6,129 nt of DNA, from positions 1-6,129 of the forward strand of contig JAJAYH010000223.1 of assembly GCA_026786325.1 (NCBI GenBank). The letters are read 5' to 3'. This document shows, piece by piece, positions 1-5,337 of the stretch. Both the position numbers and the translations under genes were made by a program. The stretch comes from Alkalinema sp. CAN_BIN05 (lineage in GTDB: Bacteria > Cyanobacteriota > Cyanobacteriia > Leptolyngbyales > Leptolyngbyaceae). Numbering within the stretch: position 1 is the stretch's first letter; each line of letters opens with the position of its first letter. Below the pieces are notes generated by a model. The model was not told the DNA's origin. It saw only the letters and a program-made list of their open reading frames with translations, and searched no databases.

Positions 1-567
1 ATTTTCAAACCCAGCCCCATCCAAAGCCTCCCGAATCGCCCCGACAAAGCCATCCATCATCCCCGACGGCGCAATAATATCGGCACCCGCTTGAGCTTGG
101 GCGATCGCCACCTTTTTCAACAGCTCCAGCGTCGGATCATTCAACACCCGGCCCGTCAGATCGCTTTCCCCCAAATAACCACAATGACCATGGGGCGTGT
201 ACTCACACAAGCAAGTGTCATTAATGACGACTAGGTTTGGCACCGCTTTTTTCACGGCTGCCGTCGCCTTCTGGACAATGCCGCAATCATGCCAAGCATC
301 CGTCGCATCCACATCCTTATTCGCCGGAATCCCAAATAGAATAATAGCCGGAATCCCTAAGTCGTAAGCCTCACGCGCTTCATCCACAATTTTGTCCACC
401 GAAAGCTGGTAGACCCCCGGCATGGAAACGACTTCCTTCGCAAAGCCTTCTCCCGGTACTGCAAACAATGGGTAGATCAAATCATTGGGTGTTAACACGG
501 TTTCACGCACCATACGGCGCAAGGTGTCATTCGATCGCAGACGGCGAGGACGGTGATTTGGAAACAT
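1..567 (-). CDS. hemB: Porphobilinogen synthase (delta-aminolevulinic acid dehydratase), N-terminal part, cut by window edge
   Basis: HemB condenses two 5-aminolevulinate molecules to porphobilinogen in the cytoplasm, the common step towards haem, chlorophyll and bilins. The visible 189 codons run without a stop from the ATG at 567 to the left edge and begin MFPNHRPRRLR, typical of the family. The metal-site signature DTCLCEYTPHGHCG is complete, with Cys119, Cys121 and Cys129, the three-cysteine zinc-type site rather than the aspartate-rich plant type. The stretch ADIIAPSGMMDG (about 162-173) leads into the active-site region. The Schiff-base lysine and the C-terminal part lie outside the window; full-length HemB is about 325 residues. 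No good Shine-Dalgarno sequence precedes the ATG (an AGGA lies about 12 nt upstream), but no other start fits the conserved N-terminus. The gene diverges from the secretion-protein remnant to its right. A full HIP1 site lies inside it at 100-109. The identification is secure. Confidence 0.97.
   Translation of the reverse strand, partial: MFPNHRPRRLRSNDTLRRMVRETVLTPNDLIYPLFAVPGEGFAKEVVSMPGVYQLSVDKIVDEAREAYDLGIPAIILFGIPANKDVDATDAWHDCGIVQKATAAVKKAVPNLVVINDTCLCEYTPHGHCGYLGESDLTGRVLNDPTLELLKKVAIAQAQAGADIIAPSGMMDGFVGAIREALDGAGFEN
100..109. repeat. HIP1 element, full 10-mer GGCGATCGCC
   Basis: This is a perfect highly iterated palindrome, known to be over-represented in cyanobacterial chromosomes. 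A second perfect octamer lies at 1084-1091, and many one-sided or core CGATCG versions are scattered through coding and non-coding parts. It is useful mainly as a taxonomic sign. Confidence 0.85.
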
Positions 568-1005
568 GGAGACAATCCTAAGAGAGTAGGTAAGGACGAT
601 TTGGTAAGGGGAGAAAAATATACGTGAAGCCTTACTCAAAAAAGTCTAGATCAGACTAGGTAAGCATTTCAGTTCCTTAAAGATCTGTAAAGCTACAGCA
701 ATTCAAAATTCAAAAATTTCAGAGGCTATAGCCCTTTATTTCCCGTTCCGTCCAACTTTCACTGAGGGTTTCTGATCCACTTGAACACGATCGGGGGTCG
801 GTACCATTCAGCGATCGACTATGGTCAGCCAGCCCAACCGCCGATCGATCGTAAAGACGTAGATTGGGTCGCAAAAATTATTTGTTCATAAAAGCTTTTC
901 AATAGTATTCAAAATATAAAGTTCTCAAAAAATTTCTTAAAATTGTGGGTCAATCGAAAATAAATGGGTATGGTAAGGTTCGATCTTATACCGTTACATT
1001 TTTTC
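568..1005. other. AT-rich divergent spacer without a recognisable gene
   Basis: This spacer separates hemB (leftward) from the secretion-protein remnant (rightward). I see no convincing coding sequence on either strand. It should hold both promoters. Visible elements are a small dyad AGTCT-5 nt-AGACT (643-657), a perfect 10-bp palindrome GGCTATAGCC (724-733), another 10-bp palindrome AAAAGCTTTT (890-899), several CGATCG motifs between 789 and 851, and a very AT-rich tract from about 880 to 945. None matches an operator I can name. On the minus strand TATATT (617-622) could serve as a -10 for hemB, but no good -35 sits at the right distance. Confidence 0.6.
882..909 (+). promoter_or_regulatory. 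Weak candidate promoter for the rightward secretion-protein remnant
   Basis: TTGTTC (882-887) is followed after 15-16 nt by TAGTAT/AGTATT (903-909) in the AT-rich tract upstream of the signal-peptide reading frame. The spacing is slightly short and the match is modest, so this is only a guess from consensus resemblance. TATAAA at 915-920 is an alternative -10 without a good -35. Confidence 0.2.
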
Positions 1006-1275
1006 ATGAAAACCGATCGTTTCCTCTCTGCCAAGCTAGCTCTGGTTTTGCTGCCTATCTTACTGACCTTTGGGACGAAGGGGGCGATCGCAGGGATGGA
1101 ATTTGTATCGTCCGTCACTATTATACAGCCTACCTTTCAACCGATCGTCAATCCACCGATCGTCCCAACCAATGTACTAAATTCGGTCGTCATGAGACAA
1201 GAGGTTCTAAAACTCAAGCCGATCGCAGATCCTAGCAGCAACATCCTTTGTTCAGCCAAAGCGTTTTGGCGGTAG
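1006..1275 (+). pseudogene. Signal-peptide fragment of a broken outer-membrane transporter gene
   Basis: This 89-codon frame starts at the ATG at 1006 with a textbook Sec signal peptide: a charged n-region MKTDRFLSAK, a hydrophobic core LALVLLPILLTFG, and a c-region ending AIA before Gly (predicted cleavage near residue 29/30). A proline-containing stretch with QPIVNPPIVP follows. The frame then degenerates and stops at 1273-1275, just where the beta-barrel frame of the next entry begins. Cyanobacterial ShlB/FhaC-type proteins normally start with a signal peptide, then a proline-rich linker, then POTRA domains, then the barrel. I infer that this piece is the 5' end of the same ancestral gene as 1277-2245, separated from it by loss of the POTRA segment and a frame change. 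An in-frame ATG at 964 would add 14 residues that look unlike a signal peptide, so 1006 is preferred. No Shine-Dalgarno sequence is visible. It could instead be a small secreted protein in its own right. Confidence 0.5.
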
Positions 1276-1276
1276 T

Positions 1277-2245
1277 TTGACCTATCGTAACCTCACAGGT
1301 CTGGGCGACGAACTCAGCGCAGCCTACAACCGATCGTTCCCCGGTGGTTCTAATGCCCTCGACTTTAGCTATCGATTGCCCGTCAATGCAATGAATGGCA
1401 CCGTCCAACTCCGCGTCGCCCCAAGCAATAGCAAAGTCATTGAACAGCCGTTTGATAGTTTAGACATTCGCAGTAATACAGAACTCTATGAATTGAGTTA
1501 TCGTCAACCCTTGATTCGCAATCCCCGCGAAGAATTTGCGCTTTCCCTAGCCTTTGCAGTTCAAAATGGTCGCACCACAATTAGTGGATTTCCGTTGACA
1601 ACTCTTGGCAGTGGAACTGATATTGACGGTCGGGGCCGGACTCGTGTATTGAAATTTGGACAGGACTATTTAAAACGAGACGCTCAGGGTGCCTGGGCAT
1701 TACGATCGCAGTTCAGTCTCGGACTCAATGCCTTTGATGCCACTGTCAGCGATACCGCCAAACCAGACGGTCGCTTCTTCAGTTGGCTCGGTCAAGTACA
1801 ACGAGTTCAACGCCTCAGCAATAATCAATTGCTAATTGCCCAAGCTGATGTACAACTATCGCCCGATCCACTATTGCCATCTCAACAGTTTGTGATTGGT
1901 GGCGGACAGTCATTGCGCGGCTATCGTCAGAATTTACGATCGGGTGATAATGGTATACGTCTATCTCTGGAAAATCGCATTGCCATTCAACGCAATGAAT
2001 TAGGTAATTCCATTTTCCAACTCGCACCATTTGTCGATGCAGGCTGGGTTTGGAATCAATCTAACAATACAGCTCAGTTAGCCAATGAAACCTTTTTAGC
2101 CTCTGCTGGGTTGGGAATTATTTGGGAACCCTTACCTCGGATGTCGGTGCGTGTAGACTATGCAATTCCGTTGATTTACAACAGCGATCGTAAAGAGAAT
2201 GCTCAAGATCGTGGGTTGAATTTCAGTGTGGGTTACAGCTTCTAA
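1277..2245 (+). pseudogene. ShlB/FhaC/HecB-family (TpsB) outer-membrane transporter, beta-barrel part only; likely 5'-truncated
   Basis: Full-length TpsB proteins (about 550-600 residues) have a signal peptide, two POTRA domains and a 16-stranded barrel that secretes a TpsA partner across the outer membrane. Only the barrel is here, about 322 residues. It begins with the first strand (LTYRNLTGLGDELS), has the inward-folded loop-6 motif LRGY at 213-216 inside IGGGQSLRGYRQN, then PFVDAGWVW at 251-259, and ends in Phe (SVGYSF), as outer-membrane barrels do. The frame is open back to about 1211 but offers no ATG, no signal peptide and no POTRA before the barrel; TTG at 1277 lacks a Shine-Dalgarno sequence. 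Without a signal the product could not reach the outer membrane, so I call it a pseudogene. A frameshift joining it to the signal-peptide fragment at 1006-1275 would give a roughly 410-residue secreted barrel without POTRA domains. No TpsA substrate gene is visible nearby. The family call is firm; the functional status is inferred. Confidence 0.75.
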
Positions 2246-2257
2246 AAAGTGGAAAGG

Positions 2258-2295
2258 GTTGTTAAAGAAGTTATCTCACTTAGCAACGCTTTTTT
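2258..2295 (+). terminator. Probable intrinsic terminator after the barrel gene
   Basis: GTTGTTAA (2258-2265) can pair with TTAGCAAC (2280-2287), giving 8 bp including one G-U pair around a 14-nt loop. It is followed two bases later by six T residues (2290-2295). It lies 12 bp after the barrel stop codon and between two convergent genes, where a terminator is expected. The stem is AT-rich, so its strength is uncertain. Confidence 0.5.
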
Positions 2296-2313
2296 AAATC
2301 AACATTCTACAAT

Positions 2314-3138
2314 TTACGAGAGTTCATCTGGATCTATTCCTAATTCTCTAAGCTTTGCTGCAAGTCGATCGGCCCGTTGCTTTTCAGATTCAGCCCGTTG
2401 CTTTTCAGATTCGGCCCGTTGGCTTTCCAACTCTGCACGTTGCGCTTCTGCCTCATTTGGCAACATGACTAAACTTCCATTTGAGTTATAAAAACGCAGC
2501 CAGGTTGTCGTTTCGTTACCGATCGTTCCATACCAAGATCCGAGCCAAAGTCCGAGTTTTTCACTCCAAAGCCAGCCGCGATCGTTGGGTTTCAGATCGG
2601 TATAGTTCCCATTTAGATGCCAGCCTTGAAATTTACTCGCATCAAACGGATCGTAAACAAAGTAATCGGTTGTTTTGAAAATACGATCGTAGAGTTCTTT
2701 TTTTACACCGACATCAACTTTTTTTGTACTGCGAGACATCAGTTCAACAATCACATCAGGATAGCGGCCCTCTTCCTTCCAAACGACCCAACCTTGGCGC
2801 TCTTCTGTCCCATCTACATCCAGCACCACAAAAAAATCTGGCCCTCTGAAATCTCGGTTCATAGCCTGGGTACTACTGTAATACACAAACATATTACCGC
2901 CTGCATAGAAATCTGTAGCGGGGGCGCGATGATATTGATAAGAATCGATTAAGACATTGATTCCAATTCGGTGTCGATTACTTTCCAATGGTACTCCGTC
3001 ATCAAAAATTAAATCTGTTGGAGGTGCAATCCAGCCAGCCATTTCCTCTAAAGGTAACTGCGTGAGATCCTCGTTTCGGTTTGTGTCCTTGGGTGCGATC
3101 GGTTCAGCGGCAATCGGTTTGGATACAATATTGACCAT
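2314..3138 (-). CDS. Uma2-family (DUF820) PD-(D/E)XK nuclease-like protein with C-terminal heptad-repeat tail
   Basis: This 274-residue protein belongs to the Uma2/DUF820 family, which is greatly expanded in cyanobacteria and has a restriction-endonuclease-like fold; its biological role is not established. Numbered from the ATG at 3138, family landmarks are GPDFFVVLDV (about 99-108, candidate metal-binding Asp101), RYPDVIVELMSRST (about 125-138, Glu132 in the usual VE-x-(L/M)-S core) and DVGVKKELYDR (about 142-152, the conserved D...K...Y stretch), then DYFVYDP. The nuclease-like core is followed by a charged, probably coiled-coil tail with heptads of the QRAESEK type and an end (LRELGIDPDEL) common in this subfamily. 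The ATG at 3138 is chosen over an in-frame TTG at 3156 because GAGGA sits 8 nt upstream of the ATG. It converges with the barrel remnant and lies 134 bp downstream of the complete kinase gene on the same strand. Whether the two are cotranscribed is unknown. No change of a key residue is evident. Confidence 0.88.
   Translation of the reverse strand: MVNIVSKPIAAEPIAPKDTNRNEDLTQLPLEEMAGWIAPPTDLIFDDGVPLESNRHRIGINVLIDSYQYHRAPATDFYAGGNMFVYYSSTQAMNRDFRGPDFFVVLDVDGTEERQGWVVWKEEGRYPDVIVELMSRSTKKVDVGVKKELYDRIFKTTDYFVYDPFDASKFQGWHLNGNYTDLKPNDRGWLWSEKLGLWLGSWYGTIGNETTTWLRFYNSNGSLVMLPNEAEAQRAELESQRAESEKQRAESEKQRADRLAAKLRELGIDPDELS
2371..2454 (-). repeat. Four 21-bp tandem repeats coding for heptads in the Uma2 tail
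   Basis: Four consecutive 21-bp units (2371-2391, 2392-2412, 2413-2433, 2434-2454) share a GCCCGTTG-CTTTTCAGATTC-like pattern on the plus strand. The first two are nearly identical and the outer two have diverged. On the coding strand each unit gives seven residues of the type Q-R-A-(E/D)-x-x-x, so the repeat extends a coiled-coil-like tail without breaking the frame. Such arrays can change copy number by slippage. Confidence 0.85.
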
Positions 3139-3146
3139 AGATTCTG

Positions 3147-3151
3147 TCCTC
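3147..3151 (-). promoter_or_regulatory. Ribosome binding site deciding the Uma2 start
   Basis: On the minus strand GAGGA lies 8 nt before the ATG at 3138. It overlaps the coding part of the alternative TTG start at 3156, so it supports initiation at the ATG. Confidence 0.65.
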
Positions 3152-3156
3152 GTCAA

Positions 3157-3272
3157 GGTGGGCTTGATTGGGTAGTTTTAGTTTAACCGATCGATGCTTT
3201 TGAGCCAGATGCTGCCGCAATTCTCCTGTAGCCAGCAGCAGCCCAAATCTTAAGGCGAGTTTATTTCTATGA
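3157..3272. other. Spacer between kinase and Uma2 gene, mostly duplicated sequence
   Basis: From about 3176 rightwards this spacer matches the spacer at about 5338-5418, so it travelled with the kinase gene during the duplication. GC-rich pairing such as GCTGCTG with CGGCAGC is possible on the minus strand but has no T-tract and is not kept in the other copy, so I do not call a terminator. Confidence 0.6.
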
Positions 3273-3965
3273 CTACATTATTGGGAGTTCTAATTGAAAG
3301 GAACTTCCTTGATTGAGAGCCGATCGGCAAGTCAGTTTGCCATGATGATTCTCCGTGACAATCTGATAGCTGATGGAAAGTCCCAGACCAGTTCCTTTTC
3401 CCACTGGCTTTGTCGTGAAAAACGGATCAAAAATCCGATCGCTGACGGCCTCATCCATCCCGATTCCATTATCAAGCACTTCAATGAAGATCGTCTCACT
3501 GAGTGGGTTTAATTTAGTTTTAATTCTGAGCTTGGGGGAGAGTTGTGGGTTAATTTCAAATTGTAGTTCGATGGCATCGATCGCATTAGTCAGAAGATGC
3601 ATAAACACCTGATTGAGTTGGGCCGGATAACAATTGATCTGTGGTAGTTCTCCGTACTGTTTAAATACCTGAATTGCAGGACGATTATTGTTCTCTTTAA
3701 GACGATGTTGCAAAAGCATGAGTGTATTTTCTATGCCTTCATGGAGATCTACTCTCTTCATTTCCGATTCATCATGGCGAGAAAAATTGCGCAGTGACAG
3801 CACAATCTCACGAATCCGATCGGTTCCTACCTGCATCGATGACAATGCCTGCGGTAAATCCTGAGCAATGAATTCTAGATCTAAATCATCAGCCTTAATT
3901 TTAATCTCCTCCGGCACCTCAACACTGGACTTTTCATAGAGTTTCAACAGATCCAATAGCCCCAA
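3176..3965. repeat. Tandem duplication, left copy (part alignable in the window)
   Basis: This segment aligns with 5338-6129 at an offset of 2162 at the left end and 2164 at the right end, with scattered substitutions and small indels. It covers the spacer downstream of the complete kinase and its 3' coding part. The left boundary is sharp: TTTTAGTTTAACCGATCGAT here matches TTTTAGTCTAACCGATCGAT in the other copy, while the sequences to the left are unrelated. The offset equals one kinase gene plus one spacer, as expected for a head-to-tail duplication. Confidence 0.88.
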
Positions 3966-5312
3966 ACTATATTCACTAATATGGATCAGGTTCCCCGCAA
4001 TAAAATTCGCAGGATTATTGATTTCATGGGCAATCCCCGCCACCAAACTACCTAGACTCGCCATTTTTTCCCGTTGAATAAGTTGGGCTTGGGAGGCTTT
4101 GAGATCCGCTAGTACTGATTGAATTTGTTTGGATTGCTTTTGGCTATGCTCTAGTAGTTCTGCCTGCCCGAGCGCAACCCCAAGCTGACTGCCGACCTGA
4201 TTCAGTATTGATAGCTCATCAGGTCGCCAAGTCCGAGGGCCATCATTTTGGTAAACCGCCAGAAGACCCCAGAGACGCCAATCCTGGAAAAGGCCAACGA
4301 TCGCATAACTCCGTGCTTGATATTGTTCTAGTGTCTGAATATAGCAAGGGGTAAAGCCTTGAGTATAAATATCATTCGCTATGCGTAGGACTGAACCGTG
4401 ACTAAAAATTTCCCCTTCAGTGTCTTGAATATGGCTATCAAAGCTGATATTTGATAGCATCTTCACAGTGCATTCACTGACATTTTTGATCAAGCTATCG
4501 TCGTCTATCTGTTGAGACCGGAGGCTTGACCATTTTGAATCACAATCCTCAGCAACAAATTCTCCGCTCCAGTCGGGGTTAAAGCGGTAAATCACCGTCC
4601 GATCGCATTGCAATAGACGGCGAACTTCTTCGACCGTTCGGTTAAAGATTTTGTCTAAGTCTAACGAACCCCGAATCCGATCGATCGCCTGAGATACCCG
4701 ATCTTGCTGTTCCATGAGACGTTGTTCAGCAGCTTTACCCACTTGGGTAGCCTGTTTTAATAGGTTGTCATGTTGAAGTACCATACTTAAGTTATCGGCC
4801 ACCTGCTGCGTGAAGGTCATATCCATCGGTGTCCAATCCCGAGGGACGTTACATTGGTGAACATAAATTAATCCCCATAGCTCCGTCCCCTTCAATAAGG
4901 GAGCAACCATATTGGCCCGAATCTGAAATTTTTCTAAAACCTCAATGTAGCAAGGCTCATATCCCTGTGCGTAAATATCAGAAACTGCGTTAATCCGATC
5001 TTCTTGATACAGCGGCGCAAACCGTTCACTAGAACAATGATCTATCAGGCGCATCTCTAATGCCGATGGCACCGTCGGATCGACAGATTCAGCAATTAAT
5101 TCCCCTTCCCAATCCTGCTCTGGATAAAACTGAAAAATCCCTACCCGATCGGCCTGAAGAATCGATCGAATCTCTGTCACACTGGTTTGAAAATTAGTTG
5201 ACATATCAAGCGAGGCTCGAATTCGGGCGAGAACTCCCGCTAAAACCTTCTGATAGCCAAGGTTAGGGACATGGTAAATTAGTGACGGAGAATAGGCTAT
5301 ATTAAAATTCAT
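3273..5312 (-). CDS. Soluble GAF-GAF sensor histidine kinase (complete copy of a tandem pair)
   Basis: This 679-residue cytosolic two-component kinase has no membrane segment or signal peptide. GAF1 (about 35-180) resembles cyanobacteriochrome/phytochrome-type GAFs: ADRVGIFQF, AESV, SDIYAQGYEPCYIEVLEKFQ, LWGLIYVHQC. GAF2 (about 215-385) has NDIYTQGFTPCYIQTLEQYQ and LWGLLAVYQN, with extra sequence around 270-305. A coiled-coil linker (about 384-418) leads to the H-box GIAHEINNPANFI with phospho-acceptor His429. The ATPase domain has the N-box Asn576 (LLTNAIDA), G1 box DNGIGMD (614-620), F-box FDPFF (628-632) and G2 box GKGTGLGL (638-645). All catalytic motifs look intact, so it should autophosphorylate and pass phosphate to an unseen response regulator. 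Cys93 and Cys121 in GAF1 could hold a bilin. The ATG at 5312 lacks a Shine-Dalgarno sequence but is the only start that keeps the whole of GAF1. The C-terminus ends at a TAG that results from a frame change relative to the neighbouring copy. Confidence 0.93.
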   Translation of the reverse strand: MNFNIAYSPSLIYHVPNLGYQKVLAGVLARIRASLDMSTNFQTSVTEIRSILQADRVGIFQFYPEQDWEGELIAESVDPTVPSALEMRLIDHCSSERFAPLYQEDRINAVSDIYAQGYEPCYIEVLEKFQIRANMVAPLLKGTELWGLIYVHQCNVPRDWTPMDMTFTQQVADNLSMVLQHDNLLKQATQVGKAAEQRLMEQQDRVSQAIDRIRGSLDLDKIFNRTVEEVRRLLQCDRTVIYRFNPDWSGEFVAEDCDSKWSSLRSQQIDDDSLIKNVSECTVKMLSNISFDSHIQDTEGEIFSHGSVLRIANDIYTQGFTPCYIQTLEQYQARSYAIVGLFQDWRLWGLLAVYQNDGPRTWRPDELSILNQVGSQLGVALGQAELLEHSQKQSKQIQSVLADLKASQAQLIQREKMASLGSLVAGIAHEINNPANFIAGNLIHISEYSLGLLDLLKLYEKSSVEVPEEIKIKADDLDLEFIAQDLPQALSSMQVGTDRIREIVLSLRNFSRHDESEMKRVDLHEGIENTLMLLQHRLKENNNRPAIQVFKQYGELPQINCYPAQLNQVFMHLLTNAIDAIELQFEINPQLSPKLRIKTKLNPLSETIFIEVLDNGIGMDEAVSDRIFDPFFTTKPVGKGTGLGLSISYQIVTENHHGKLTCRSALNQGSSFQLELPIM

Positions 5313-5337
5313 AGGATGTATAGGGTTCGGAATATAA

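Noticed and set aside
789..851. Cluster of CGATCG motifs as a regulatory array
   Set aside because: The same motif is scattered through the whole window, in genes too, as expected for HIP1-related sequence in cyanobacteria.
909..1118. Minus-strand open frame of 69 codons across the signal-peptide region
   Set aside because: It lies opposite the signal-peptide frame, has no ribosome site and resembles no family.
945..1235. Second plus-strand frame of 96 codons overlapping the signal-peptide frame
   Set aside because: Its residue composition is unlike a real protein and it is out of phase with the clear signal peptide at 1006.
2249..2491. Plus-strand frame with repeated Ser-Ala-Arg-Cys
   Set aside because: This is the antisense reading of the 21-bp heptad repeats of the Uma2 gene, whose coding strand gives a recognised family.
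3139..3156. TTG start for the Uma2 protein, six residues upstream
   Set aside because: The GAGGA ribosome site at 3147-3151 lies inside this extension and is correctly spaced for the ATG at 3138.
3185..3260. Hairpin (GCTGCTG with CGGCAGC) as a terminator after the complete kinase
   Set aside because: There is no T-tract after it, the loop is long, and the pairing is not kept in the duplicated spacer.
5313..5337. TATACA/TATATT near the kinase ATG as a promoter
   Set aside because: TATACA ends only four bases before the ATG, too close for a transcript that includes the start, and no -35 is suitably spaced.
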